DNA of 64,000 bases. It comes from an uncultured cyanobacterium. GTDB lineage: Bacteria; Cyanobacteriota; Cyanobacteriia; PCC-6307; Cyanobiaceae. Both the position numbers and the translations under genes were made by a program. The stretch is from NCBI GenBank assembly GCA_903917565.1, contig CAIXBB010000046.1, positions 46,472-110,471 on the forward strand. The letters are read 5' to 3'. The notes under the pieces are model-generated. The model was not told where the DNA came from and did no database searches. It saw only the letters and a list, made by a program, of their open reading frames with translations. Shown here piece after piece: positions 25,674-34,460 of the stretch (positions are counted from its first letter, which is position 1; each line of letters opens with the position of its first letter).

Positions 25674-26987
25674 GTGTCGTCCCTGCTGCCTCCCCCGGTC
25701 GACCTGGGCGACCTGCTCGAGCCCTTCTCCCGCCGAGGCATCGACCTGGGCCTGGAGCGACTGGGCGGCGCCCTGGCCGCCGGGGGGCACCCGGAACAGC
25801 GCTATGCCGCCGCCCAGGTGGCCGGCACCAACGGCAAGGGCTCGATCTGCACCTTTCTGCACGCCATCCTGCGGTCCGCCGGCGTGCATGTGGGCACCTA
25901 CCGCTCCCCTCACCTGGTGAGCTGGTGCGAGCGGATCGCGATCGATGACGCCTGGATCCCGGCGGCCACCCTGCGGGCCGACCTGGCCCGCTGGCAGCCC
26001 CTCGCCCGCCGCCACCGGCTCACCCCCTTTGAGCTGATCACGGCCGCGGCCTTCGACCGCTTCGCCCGCGAGCAGGTGGATCTGGCGGTGCTGGAGGTGG
26101 GCCTGGGGGGCCGCCTCGATGCCACCACCCTCCATCCCCACCGGTCGGTGATCGGCTTCGGGGCCATCGGCCTCGACCATCGCGAACACCTGGGCGACAC
26201 CCTGGCGGCCATCGCCGCCGAGAAGGCCGCCGTGATGGGACCGGGCTGCCGGGCCTTCAGCGCCGCCCAGGAGCCTGGGGCCCGCCGGGTGCTGGAGGCC
26301 GAAGCCCACCGCTGCGGCGCCAGCCTGCAGTGGCTGGGCCCCCTGCCCGCCGTGGCCGACGGCGGCCCCGCGCTGGGCCTGGCGGGGGAGCTGCAGCGCC
26401 ACAACGGGGCCGTGGCGGTGGCCATGGCCAGGGCCCTGACGGCACCGGACGGTCCACTCGCCGGCAGGCCCCTGGACGACGGGATGATCCGCGCAGGCCT
26501 GGGGGCGGCGCGCTGGCCCGGGCGGCTGGAGAGGCGCCGCTGGCGGGGCCGCGAGCTGCTGATCGATGGCGCCCACAATCCCCCGGCGGCGGCGGCCCTG
26601 CGCCGGGAACTCGACCAGCTGGACGGCCGGCTCGACGGTGGGCCGCGCCGCTGGCTGCTGGGCATCCAACGCCACAAGCAGGGGGCGGCGATGCTGGAGC
26701 TGCTGCTGCGCCCCGGCGATCGGGCGGCGCTGGTGGCGGTGCCGGAGCACGCCAGCTGGTCGCTGCAGGAACTGGCGGCCGCCTGTCCAGATCTGGCCGA
26801 CCAGCTGGAGGAGGCCGACAGCCTGGAGTCCGGACTGGACAGCCTGCTGGCCCCCGGTCCGCTGCCGCTGGTGGCCGGCTCCCTGTTCCTGCTGGGGGCC
26901 GTGCTGCCCCTGCTCGACGCCCCCCAGGCTGACGAAGCTCCAGCACTGGGCCAGCCTGGAGAGGTCCCCGGCAGCCACGGCCCATGA
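25674..26987 (+). CDS. folC: Folylpolyglutamate / dihydrofolate synthase
   Basis: Mur-ligase superfamily enzyme that adds glutamates to folates, and in bacteria usually also makes dihydrofolate. 437 residues from GTG 25674. P-loop VAGTNGKGSICTFL, SPHLVSWCERI, LEVGLGGRLDATT, and the C-terminal domain start IDGAHNPPAAAAL. The tail is longer and less conserved than in E. coli. Its end overlaps the next start by 4 bases (ATGA), coupling it to the pentapeptide protein. Confidence 0.94.
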   Translation: MSSLLPPPVDLGDLLEPFSRRGIDLGLERLGGALAAGGHPEQRYAAAQVAGTNGKGSICTFLHAILRSAGVHVGTYRSPHLVSWCERIAIDDAWIPAATLRADLARWQPLARRHRLTPFELITAAAFDRFAREQVDLAVLEVGLGGRLDATTLHPHRSVIGFGAIGLDHREHLGDTLAAIAAEKAAVMGPGCRAFSAAQEPGARRVLEAEAHRCGASLQWLGPLPAVADGGPALGLAGELQRHNGAVAVAMARALTAPDGPLAGRPLDDGMIRAGLGAARWPGRLERRRWRGRELLIDGAHNPPAAAALRRELDQLDGRLDGGPRRWLLGIQRHKQGAAMLELLLRPGDRAALVAVPEHASWSLQELAAACPDLADQLEEADSLESGLDSLLAPGPLPLVAGSLFLLGAVLPLLDAPQADEAPALGQPGEVPGSHGP

Positions 26988-27532
26988 CGACGGCCTTCGG
27001 ATCCAATGCCTCCAGACCCGCCGGCAGTCCGGGGCCGCGGGGACTCCTGCCCCTGCTCCTGGCCCTGCTGCTGCTCCTTGCCCCCCTGCTGGTGGGCGCC
27101 CCCAGCGCCCGGGCCGACACCCAGGACCGGGTCGATTACACCCTCACCAACCAGAGCGGCAAGGACTTCAGCGGCCAGCAACTGGCCGGCAGCTCCTTCG
27201 CCGGAGCCACGGGGCGCCAGGCCAGCTTCAGGGGTGCCGATCTGCACGGGTCGATCCTCACCCAGGCGACCTTTCCAGAGGCCGACTTCCGCGGCGCCGA
27301 TCTCAGTGACGCCCTGATGGACAAGGTGGACATGAGCGGCACCGATCTCACCGGCGCGGTGCTGCGCGGAGCGATCGCCGCCGGCAGCAACTTCACTGGC
27401 GCCACGGTCACCGATGCGGACTTCACCGATGCCCTGCTCGACCGGGTGGACCAGCGCCACCTCTGCCGCGAGGCCCGCGGCACCAACCCGGTGACCGGCG
27501 CCGACACGCGCCTGAGCCTGGAATGCGGCTGA
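26984..27532 (+). CDS. Secreted pentapeptide-repeat protein (probable thylakoid lumen)
   Basis: 182 residues. Signal peptide with a long leucine run (LLPLLLALLLLLAPLLVG) and a GAPSARAD cleavage site, so exported to lumen or periplasm. Residues about 60-150 contain A(D/N)LxX-type pentapeptides (FRGADLHGSIL, ADFRGADLSDALM, GTDLTGAVLRGA), which build a right-handed quadrilateral beta-helix. The C-terminal segment with two cysteines (HLCREARG, LSLECG) resembles luminal pentapeptide proteins of the TL15/TL17 kind. The function is unknown. Coupled to folC by an ATGA overlap. Confidence 0.87.
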   Translation: MTTAFGSNASRPAGSPGPRGLLPLLLALLLLLAPLLVGAPSARADTQDRVDYTLTNQSGKDFSGQQLAGSSFAGATGRQASFRGADLHGSILTQATFPEADFRGADLSDALMDKVDMSGTDLTGAVLRGAIAAGSNFTGATVTDADFTDALLDRVDQRHLCREARGTNPVTGADTRLSLECG

Positions 27533-27550
27533 GGCGCTGAGCGAGCACCC

Positions 27551-28930
27551 CTAACCCGTCCAGCCCCTGAGTTTGCCGGGGTTCATCAGTCCGGCCGGGT
27601 CGTAGGCGGCTTTGGCCGCCACCTGATCGGCATCCACCACCCCGAGGCCGCCGTCCTCGACGGTGATCACGTGGGGATTGAAAGGGACCGCTCCCAGCTC
27701 ACGGCAGTGGGCGACAAGGTCGTCCATGGCCTGGGGCCCCTGCCAGCGCACCAGGGGAAGGGCCGTCAGCCGCGGCGCCCCCTGGTAGCGCACCGCCTCC
27801 AGGTGCCAGAGCACGTCAGTCCCCCAGCGCTGGCGCACCGCCTCCAGCAGGGGCGCCTCCGGCCGGGGCAGCAGCAGCTGCAGGTAGGTCCAGTCGGGGG
27901 CCTGGGCCCGCCAGTGCAGGGTGGTGTGGTTCCAGGTGAGTTCCCCCAGGGGCAGACCCCGCCCCCGTCCCCGCTCCGGCCGGCTGCCCTGCCAGCGGAG
28001 CTGGCCGCCCCGGGCCGCCAGCCAGCCTGGCAAGAGCTCCAGGGTGTCGGGGGCGGCGTGCAGCAGCAGCCGGTGCTCGCCGGAGTCGGCGGCGGGGCAG
28101 CCGGCGGGCCAGGGCATCCGGGCCGCCACCGGGGCCTCCAGCAGGCAGAGGGCGTTGAGCAGCAAGGCGGTGGTCGGCAGCTGGAGCGAGGCCTCCAGGG
28201 CCGCCTCCCAGCGGCTGAAGCCCACCACCAGCTGCTGCCAGGCCACCGCTTCGGAGCTGGCCAGCCGAAGGGCCGTGATGATGCCGTTGGTTCCATAGGC
28301 GTGGTTGAGGGCCGCGCTGGCGGCGGCGTCGAGCCGCAGCAGCCGGGGTTCGGCTTCCAGCGTCACCACCTCCAGCCCCAGCAGGTGGCCCGGATCGCGC
28401 AGGAAACCCCAGCGCAGCGACCCCAGGCCGCCCGATCCACCGGCGATGAACCCCCCGAGGGTGGCGCTGCGGTAGGTGCTCGGGACCAGCCGCAGCGCCC
28501 GGCCATGGGCCGCCAGCTGGCCGTCCAGGTGGGCCAGGGTGCAACCGGGCTCGGCCTCAAAGATGCCGCTGTCCGGGTCCACCGCCCGCAACCGGTTCAG
28601 GCCGCTCAGATCGAGCACCAACCCGCCGGCCAGGGGTACGCACTGGCCGTAGTTCCCTGTGCCGGCGCCCCGCAGCGTCAGCGGCACCCGGTGGCGGGCG
28701 CAGGCCCCGGCCACCTCCATCACCTGCTCCAGCCGGTCCACTTTCAGCGCCAGCTGGGCGCAGCGGCCCTTCAGCAACGGCTCCAGCACGGGCGAATAGT
28801 CGTGGAAGTCGACCGAGAGCCGGCCCAGCTCGGCGGGAGCAAGGATCGGCGTCAACGCCAGCGGGCTGGCGCCCAGTTCGGCGACCAGGGCCCGGATCCG
28901 ATCGGGCTCGACGAACCGGAAATCATCCAT
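27551..28930 (-). CDS. FAD-binding oxidoreductase (GlcD-like)
   Basis: 459 residues, FAD_binding_4 family. RGAGTGNYGQCVPLAGGLVLDLS (flavin pyrophosphate site), ATLGGFIAGGSGGLG, and a C-terminal region ending DPAGLMNPGKL as in glycolate oxidase subunit D. Substrate unknown; the family oxidises 2-hydroxy acids and related compounds. The start overlaps the stop of the amidohydrolase gene by 8 bases, and that gene overlaps the DUF4359 gene, giving a three-gene unit. Confidence 0.88.
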   Translation of the reverse strand: MDDFRFVEPDRIRALVAELGASPLALTPILAPAELGRLSVDFHDYSPVLEPLLKGRCAQLALKVDRLEQVMEVAGACARHRVPLTLRGAGTGNYGQCVPLAGGLVLDLSGLNRLRAVDPDSGIFEAEPGCTLAHLDGQLAAHGRALRLVPSTYRSATLGGFIAGGSGGLGSLRWGFLRDPGHLLGLEVVTLEAEPRLLRLDAAASAALNHAYGTNGIITALRLASSEAVAWQQLVVGFSRWEAALEASLQLPTTALLLNALCLLEAPVAARMPWPAGCPAADSGEHRLLLHAAPDTLELLPGWLAARGGQLRWQGSRPERGRGRGLPLGELTWNHTTLHWRAQAPDWTYLQLLLPRPEAPLLEAVRQRWGTDVLWHLEAVRYQGAPRLTALPLVRWQGPQAMDDLVAHCRELGAVPFNPHVITVEDGGLGVVDADQVAAKAAYDPAGLMNPGKLRGWTG

Positions 28931-30239
28931 GGCAGGCGGCCAGCGGCGGGGACGGTTCCTCGCAGGGGGGCGGGGCCAGCCAGCGGCCGGCCCGCAGCAC
29001 CCGGCGCCGGGGGGGGCGGGCCAGCAGCTCGCCCCAGGAGGAGGCCCCCAGCACCAGGAGATCCGCCGGGGCCCCCTCCCGCAGGACCCCGTCCCAGTCG
29101 AGGCCCAGCAGCTGGGCGGCGGCGGTGCTGAAGGGGCTCAGGCCCAGCCGCCGCCAGGGCATCAGATGGCTGGCGGCGAGACTGAAGCGCAGCAGGGCGA
29201 TCGGATCGAAATCCCCCCCGGGGAACCAGGGATCCTGCACGTTGTCGCCCCCCACGGCCACGGTCACGCCGGCCTCCTGCAGCTGGCGGATCGGGGCCTG
29301 GGGCCGAATGGACGGGGTGCGGCGATGGTGTTTGCCGAGCAACCAGAGGTTGGTGGTGGGCAGGGCCACCACCCCCACCGCCGCAGCCGCCATCGCCTCC
29401 GCCAGGCGGCGACAGGGCCTCTCGGCCAGCAGGGCCATGCTGCTGGCATGGCTGCAGGTGAGCGGCACCGCCAGGCGGTGCCGCAGCAGCAGGTCGCTCA
29501 CCAGGGCCACGCCCCGGCCGTGGTCCTCGGCGCTCTCATCCACGTGCAGATCCACACCACAGCCGAGGCGCTCGGCCAGCAGCATCAGGGCCAGCAGCGC
29601 GTCGCGGTCGGCCCGGGTGGTGCGGAAGGGGGCGCCGAGCACCCCGCCCAGCAGGCCGCCGCGGGCGGCGACCCAGGCGGCGAAGGCCTCACCCTCGGGC
29701 GTGCGCCAGTGGCCCACCGGCACCAGGGCCACCAGCTGCAGATCCACCCGGCCCTGCCAGTGGCGGCGGAGCTCCAGCAGCACCTCCCAGCTGGGGGCGG
29801 CCCAGGGGCCGAGGCTGTCGATGTGGCTGCGAATCGCCCGCAGCCCATAGCGCCAGGCCCTTTCCAGGGCCCGCTCCCCCCGCCGTCGCACCGCCTCCGC
29901 CTGTCGTTCGGCCGCTTCCCGGCCGTTCGCCGCCATGGCCCCGGCCATGGTGCCCTCGGGATTGGGAAAGGCCTCACCGCTGAACGCCTTGTCGAGGTGG
30001 GCATGGGGCTCCACCAGCGGCGTGAGCGCCAGGGGCAGGGGGTCGCCGCCATCGGCCCCCGCCTCACCGGGGCCACCGGCCAGCCCATGGATGGCACGGA
30101 TCCGGCCCGCCGCCTGCTCCAGCCGCACCGCCACCAGCCCCTGGTCGTCGGCGGCAGGCAGCCGAAGGTGGGGATCCAGCAGGGCCCTGGGGATGCGCAT
30201 CGGCGGCAGGAGGCCGGCCGGCGGCGGCGCTTCGCTCAC
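28923..30239 (-). CDS. Amidohydrolase, cytosine deaminase-like
   Basis: 438 residues in the amidohydrolase superfamily, closest in pattern to CodA-type deaminases. Metal ligands: EPHAHLDKAF (HxH), DLHVDESAED, TCSHASSM and AVGGDNVQDP (aspartate). The conserved HVDE with downstream DNVQDPW is characteristic of cytosine/isoguanine deaminase relatives, but the substrate cannot be read from sequence. GTG 30239 overlaps the DUF4359 stop (GTGA). Coupling to a flavin oxidoreductase suggests an N-heterocycle or amide catabolic route; this is inference. Confidence 0.85.
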   Translation of the reverse strand: MSEAPPPAGLLPPMRIPRALLDPHLRLPAADDQGLVAVRLEQAAGRIRAIHGLAGGPGEAGADGGDPLPLALTPLVEPHAHLDKAFSGEAFPNPEGTMAGAMAANGREAAERQAEAVRRRGERALERAWRYGLRAIRSHIDSLGPWAAPSWEVLLELRRHWQGRVDLQLVALVPVGHWRTPEGEAFAAWVAARGGLLGGVLGAPFRTTRADRDALLALMLLAERLGCGVDLHVDESAEDHGRGVALVSDLLLRHRLAVPLTCSHASSMALLAERPCRRLAEAMAAAAVGVVALPTTNLWLLGKHHRRTPSIRPQAPIRQLQEAGVTVAVGGDNVQDPWFPGGDFDPIALLRFSLAASHLMPWRRLGLSPFSTAAAQLLGLDWDGVLREGAPADLLVLGASSWGELLARPPRRRVLRAGRWLAPPPCEEPSPPLAACHG

Positions 30240-30670
30240 GGCATCGGGCTCCCCGGCTGGCTTTCTCCTGCGGTGAGCAGAACGAAATGGCCCGCGATCG
30301 CCAGGGTGACGGCGTTATAGCGGGGGATGCTCCAGTTGGGCAGCACCTTTTCCCCGCCCAGCCTGGTGCCGTAGAGGCTCAGCAGGCCGAAGTTGTAGCG
30401 ACGTGAGTTCTCCCGGGCCAGGCGTCCCAGCACCTTGCGCTGGGATCGCACCAGTTCGGGACAGTTCTGGATCAGCAACCGGGCCAGCAACGGCAGGCCT
30501 TCGTCGCGGCACAGCTCCTCGCTGGCCAGTTCGGTGAGCTTCTCGGCGGCGAACTCCTCGAAGGCTGGGGGCCCGGGGTTGGTGACGGCTAGGCCGATCA
30601 AGCCCGCCGAGACGGCGGTCAGGCCCAGGAGGCCGGAAACGGTGCGGGTCGCGGTGGTCGGCGGTGGCAA
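30236..30670 (-). CDS. DUF4359 protein
   Basis: 144 residues, DUF4359 family, widespread in cyanobacteria and uncharacterised. A single N-terminal hydrophobic helix (VSGLLGLTAVSAGLIGLAV) is followed by TNPGPPAFEEFAAEKLTEL, the family signature, and a cysteine pair (ELCRDEG, IQNCPEL). Then RRYNFGLLSLYGTRL and a beta-rich C-terminus. Probably membrane-anchored and facing outward. It is the first gene of the overlapping cluster with the amidohydrolase and FAD oxidoreductase, and divergent from tRNA-His. Confidence 0.85.
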   Translation of the reverse strand: MPPPTTATRTVSGLLGLTAVSAGLIGLAVTNPGPPAFEEFAAEKLTELASEELCRDEGLPLLARLLIQNCPELVRSQRKVLGRLARENSRRYNFGLLSLYGTRLGGEKVLPNWSIPRYNAVTLAIAGHFVLLTAGESQPGSPMP

Positions 30671-30711
30671 GGGGGGGCGGCGGGCTCACTTGATACATTG
30701 GCAAAGACCGC

Positions 30712-30785
30712 GGCGGGCGTCGCCAAGTGGTTAAGGCAGTGGCTTGTGGCGCCACCATTCGGGGGTTCGAGTCCCCTCGCTCGCC
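30712..30785 (+). tRNA. tRNA-His (anticodon GTG)
   Basis: Acceptor GCGGGCG/CGCTCGC, with an encoded extra 5' G (30712) facing discriminator C (30785), the histidine identity feature. D-arm CCAAGTGGTTAAGGC, anticodon stem GTGGC/GCCAC around TTGTGGC (anticodon GTG), T-loop GTTCGAGTC. A terminator follows 6 bases later. Confidence 0.96.
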
Positions 30786-30791
30786 CTTCAG

Positions 30792-30820
30792 GCCCGGCGC
30801 TACGGCGTCGGGCTTCTTTT
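30792..30820 (+). terminator. Intrinsic terminator of tRNA-His overlapping the end of the DUF1611 gene
   Basis: GCCCGGCGC (30792-30800) pairs with GCGTCGGGC (30805-30813; one G-U) closing a TACG tetraloop, followed by TTCTTTTTT. The loop and right arm contain the stop codon and last codons of the convergent gene, so the hairpin is shared by coding sequence. Confidence 0.9.
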
Positions 30821-31879
30821 TTGACCCAGCAGAAGGTCCAGCAGGGCCTCACCACCCTGTCGCACCGGATCGACACAGGGCAGCCCCGTTTCCGCCGCCG
30901 TGGCCGTCAGCGCTGCCGCCGCCGCCGCCCCATCCAGTCGGGCGGTGTTGAGGGCGATCGCCCCCACCCGCGGGGGCGGACCGGAGCCCGCCGGCCGGCC
31001 CAGGGCCGCCAGGGCCTCGATGGCGGCGATCAGCTGTCCCAGGGGGGGGAGGGGGACGTCCTCCAGCCGCTGGATCGTGCGCTGCCCGGCGCGGTGCACC
31101 AGCAGCAGATCGGTGGGCTGGCTGCCGCGGATCAGGGGCAGGGTGGCACTGGAGCCCGGGTGGCAGAGGGAGCCCTGCCCCTCCACGAGCACCAGGGTGT
31201 CCGGGCCTGCTGCGGCGGCCGCGGCCAGCACAGCCCCTTCCACGGCACCGGCCGCGTAGTCGATCCGTACGGCGTCGAGGGCCACCCCACTGCCACTGAT
31301 CAGGATGCCGGCCTGGCCGGTGCCCACAAAGCGAGCATCGAGGCCGCGACGCCGGGCGGCGGCCAGGAGCTCCAGACAGGCGCTCATCTTGCCCACCGCC
31401 ATGTCCGTGCCCACCGCGAGCAGCCGGCGGCCCGGCAACCCGGCGGCACGGCCGGAGGCCACCTTCAGATCGGGGGGTTCCCGGCGCAGATCCCAGATCC
31501 AGCGCCCCGGCTGCACCAGTGCCGCCAGGGCCGGATCGTCCCCCAGGCGACTGTGCAGACCGCTGGCCACCGACAGCCCCGCCGCCAGGGCGGCCGCCAC
31601 ATCGGCGCCCATCCCCTCCGGCAGGTGGCCACCGGAGGGGGCGAGCCCCACCACGGCCACCTCCGGGCCGAACGGAAGCGCCTGCGCCAGCGACTCCACC
31701 ACCGGCACGGCCCGGTCGATCCCGGTGATCTGCCGCAGTTCGGCGCCGGCGTGGGCCGGATCCACCACCGCCACGATCGAACCGCGGCGGTAGCGGAGCA
31801 TCGCCAGGCCCGTCTTGCCGCTGAGGGTGTCCAGGCCTCCGTGCTGCAGGAGCACGATCGGGACGTCAGCCCCGAGCAC
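30800..31879 (-). CDS. DUF1611 protein, DgcN-type D-glutamate N-acetyltransferase candidate
   Basis: 359 residues. DUF1611 signature P-loop GTDMAVGKMSACLEL, plus GTGQAGILISGSGVALD, RIDYAAGAVE and LVEGQGSLCHPG. The family includes DgcN, an N-acetyltransferase acting on D-glutamate that works with an enolase-superfamily partner, DgcA. Here the gene directly follows, with 14 bases of overlap, a dipeptide-epimerase-type enolase member, matching that arrangement. Function assignment rests on family and context; activity on other acidic or D-amino acids is possible. Ends inside the tRNA-His terminator hairpin. Confidence 0.8.
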   Translation of the reverse strand: MLGADVPIVLLQHGGLDTLSGKTGLAMLRYRRGSIVAVVDPAHAGAELRQITGIDRAVPVVESLAQALPFGPEVAVVGLAPSGGHLPEGMGADVAAALAAGLSVASGLHSRLGDDPALAALVQPGRWIWDLRREPPDLKVASGRAAGLPGRRLLAVGTDMAVGKMSACLELLAAARRRGLDARFVGTGQAGILISGSGVALDAVRIDYAAGAVEGAVLAAAAAAGPDTLVLVEGQGSLCHPGSSATLPLIRGSQPTDLLLVHRAGQRTIQRLEDVPLPPLGQLIAAIEALAALGRPAGSGPPPRVGAIALNTARLDGAAAAAALTATAAETGLPCVDPVRQGGEALLDLLLGQKRSPTP

Positions 31880-32945
31880 GGATCACCCCCAATCCCGGGG
31901 ACGTGGCGGGCACCAGCCGATCACCATCCAGGGCGGGACCGGCGAAGGGATCGTCCACCAGATTCAGGTGGCTGTCGAGGTCCGGCCAGCGCGCCAGGGG
32001 CAACAGCTGGGCGGCCCCGCCGTTCAGCAGGGCGCTGTCGGAGTAGCAGCCGAGCATCACGCCGAGACCCAGGCGTTGCGCGGCCCTGGCCATCAGCAGG
32101 GCCTCCCCCAGCCCGCCGCTCTTGAGCAGCTTGATGTTCACCCCATCGACGTAGGGGGCGAGCCGCACCAGGTCGGCCAGATTCCAGCAGCTCTCATCGG
32201 CCACCAGGGCGATGGGGCAGTCCAGCTCCAGGGCGGCGAAGGCGGCGCAGTCGGCCTCTGGATCCTCGAGGGGAGCCAGGGGCTGCTCCACCAGCACCAC
32301 ACCCTGCGCATCCAACCAACCCAGCATCGGCCGGGCCTGCTCCAGGCTCCAGCCACCGTTGGCGTCCACCTGCAGCTCACAGGCCACCCCATGGCTCTGG
32401 TGGCGCCGTTCCAGAGCCTGGGCCACCGCCCGCACCAGCGCCCGGTCGTGGTCGAGGCCCTCCGGACTGCCCAGCTTCAACTTGATGCGGCTGGCGGGCA
32501 GCTGGCCCCACCAGCGCTCCAGTCGCTCCAGCACCGCCGCCTCACTGCCCAGGCCGAGGGTGACGCTGGTGGGGCTGATCGCGCCCCCGTCCAGGCCCCA
32601 GAGCCGCCACAACGGCTGCCCCAGCCGCCGGCCCCACCAATCGTGCAGGGCCAGATCCACGGCGCAGCGGGCCGGCGGCGACAGGGGCTCCAGCAGGGGC
32701 TCGAGGGCCTGAAAGGGTTCCGGGTCACGGCCTTCCAGGGCCGGCAGGAAGGCCTCCAGTTCGGCCGCCAGGGCCTGGGTGGTGTAGGCCCTGGGGCCGG
32801 TTTCGAAGCCACCGGTTTCGCCGAGGCCGATGCAGCCGTCGTGCTCCAGCTCCAGCAACAGGTGCTCCACGGCGCCTGTGGTGCCGCGGCTGATGGCCAG
32901 GGGCACCGCCTTGGTGAGGGGAAAGCGGCTCAGACGGCAGCGCAT
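31866..32945 (-). CDS. Enolase-superfamily dipeptide epimerase / DgcA-like racemase
   Basis: 359 residues, muconate-lactonizing subgroup. The KxK base motif is RIKLKLGS, the metal ligands are in QVDANGGW, LVEQPLAP and VADESCW, and the second catalytic lysine in NIKLLKSGG. The family interconverts L-Ala-D/L-Glu in peptidoglycan recycling; a related group (DgcA) racemises N-acetyl-D-glutamate made by a DUF1611 partner. The DUF1611 gene overlaps its 3' end, favouring a joint pathway. The two roles cannot be separated by eye. Divergent from miaB. Confidence 0.82.
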   Translation of the reverse strand: MRCRLSRFPLTKAVPLAISRGTTGAVEHLLLELEHDGCIGLGETGGFETGPRAYTTQALAAELEAFLPALEGRDPEPFQALEPLLEPLSPPARCAVDLALHDWWGRRLGQPLWRLWGLDGGAISPTSVTLGLGSEAAVLERLERWWGQLPASRIKLKLGSPEGLDHDRALVRAVAQALERRHQSHGVACELQVDANGGWSLEQARPMLGWLDAQGVVLVEQPLAPLEDPEADCAAFAALELDCPIALVADESCWNLADLVRLAPYVDGVNIKLLKSGGLGEALLMARAAQRLGLGVMLGCYSDSALLNGGAAQLLPLARWPDLDSHLNLVDDPFAGPALDGDRLVPATSPGLGVIRARG

Positions 32946-33024
32946 TCCAGAAAACAGCCGGGAGGCTCACGCTGCCACAGCCCCCCCGGTGGCGCAGGCG
33001 GGGCGATAGCGGAAACTGGATCCC

Positions 33025-34434
33025 ATGACAGCCACCGATTCCAGCCCGCAGGCCGACCAGGCGCCCTCGGCACGGCGCGGAAGCTACTGGATCACCACCT
33101 TCGGCTGCCAGATGAACAAGGCCGATTCCGAGCGCATGGGGGGAATCCTCGAAGCCATGGGCTACACCCCGGGCAACGACGAGCACACGGCCGATCTGGT
33201 GCTCTACAACACCTGCACCATCCGGGATAACGCCGAACAGAAGGTCTACAGCTATCTGGGGCGGCAGGCCCAGCGCAAACGGACCAACCCCGGCCTCACC
33301 CTGGTGGTGGCGGGCTGCGTGGCCCAGCAGGAGGGGGAATCCCTGCTGCGCCGGGTGCCGGAAGTGGATCTGGTGATGGGCCCCCAGCACGCCAACCGGC
33401 TCGAGGCCCTGCTCACCCGGGTGGAAACCGGCCAGCAGGTGGTGGCCACCGACGAGCATCACATCCTCGAGGACATCACCGCGGCGCGGCGGGACAGCGC
33501 CGTCTGTGCCTGGGTGAACGTCATCTACGGCTGCAACGAGCACTGCACCTACTGCGTGGTGCCCTCGGTGCGGGGCCGCGAGCAGTCCCGCCTCCCTGAG
33601 GCCATCCGGCAGGAAATGGAGGGGCTGGCCGCCCGGGGCTTCCGGGAGGTCACCCTGCTGGGCCAGAACATCGACGCCTACGGCCGTGACCTGCCCGGCA
33701 TCACCGCCGAGGGCCGGCGGTCCCACACCCTCACCGATCTGCTGGGAACGGTCCACGACGTCCAGGGCCTTGAGCGGATCCGCTTCGCCACCAGCCACCC
33801 GCGCTATTTCACCGACCGGCTCATCGACGCCTGCGCCGATCTGCCCAAGCTGTGCGAGCACTTCCACATTCCCTTCCAGAGCGGCGACAACGCCGTCCTC
33901 CGGGCCATGGCACGCGGTTACACCGTGGAGCGCTACAGGCGGATCATCGACCGCATCCGCCAACGCCTCCCCGATGCGGCCATCAGTGCCGACGTGATCG
34001 TGGCCTTCCCGGGGGAGAGCGACGCCCAGTTCCGTCGCACCCTGGACCTGATCGAGGCGATCGGCTTCGATCAGGTCAACACCGCCGCCTACTCGCCGCG
34101 GCCGGGCACCCCCGCCGCCGACTGGCCCGACCAGCTGCCGGAAGCGGTGAAAGTGGAACGGCTGCAGGAGGTGAACGCCCTGGTGGAGACGGTCGCCGCA
34201 GAGCGCAGCGCCCGCTACCTGGGGCGCCGGGAGCAGGTGCTGGCCGAGGGGATCAACCCCCGGGATCCGGGCCAGCTGATGGGCCGCACCCGCACCAACC
34301 GCCTCACCTTCTTCGCCGCGGACCCCGGCGATGGCCGGCCCTACGCACCGGGGGATCTCGTCGACGTGCTGATCGAGACGGTGCGGCCGTTCAGCCTCAG
34401 CGGCCGGCCCCTGGGCCGGCCGCCGGTTCACTGA
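33025..34434 (+). CDS. miaB: tRNA-2-methylthio-N6-dimethylallyladenosine synthase
   Basis: Radical SAM methylthiotransferase for A37 of UNN-reading tRNAs. 469 residues. UPF0004 domain with three cysteines ([33 protein letters not shown]), radical SAM cluster [34 protein letters not shown], and a C-terminal TRAM domain ([11 protein letters not shown]...VDVLIETV). All six cluster cysteines are present. It leads the ddl-ftsQ group, 26 bases before ddl. Confidence 0.97.
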   Translation: MTATDSSPQADQAPSARRGSYWITTFGCQMNKADSERMGGILEAMGYTPGNDEHTADLVLYNTCTIRDNAEQKVYSYLGRQAQRKRTNPGLTLVVAGCVAQQEGESLLRRVPEVDLVMGPQHANRLEALLTRVETGQQVVATDEHHILEDITAARRDSAVCAWVNVIYGCNEHCTYCVVPSVRGREQSRLPEAIRQEMEGLAARGFREVTLLGQNIDAYGRDLPGITAEGRRSHTLTDLLGTVHDVQGLERIRFATSHPRYFTDRLIDACADLPKLCEHFHIPFQSGDNAVLRAMARGYTVERYRRIIDRIRQRLPDAAISADVIVAFPGESDAQFRRTLDLIEAIGFDQVNTAAYSPRPGTPAADWPDQLPEAVKVERLQEVNALVETVAAERSARYLGRREQVLAEGINPRDPGQLMGRTRTNRLTFFAADPGDGRPYAPGDLVDVLIETVRPFSLSGRPLGRPPVH

Positions 34435-34460
34435 TACGTTTGGCCCTCTTTCCTGCTCCG

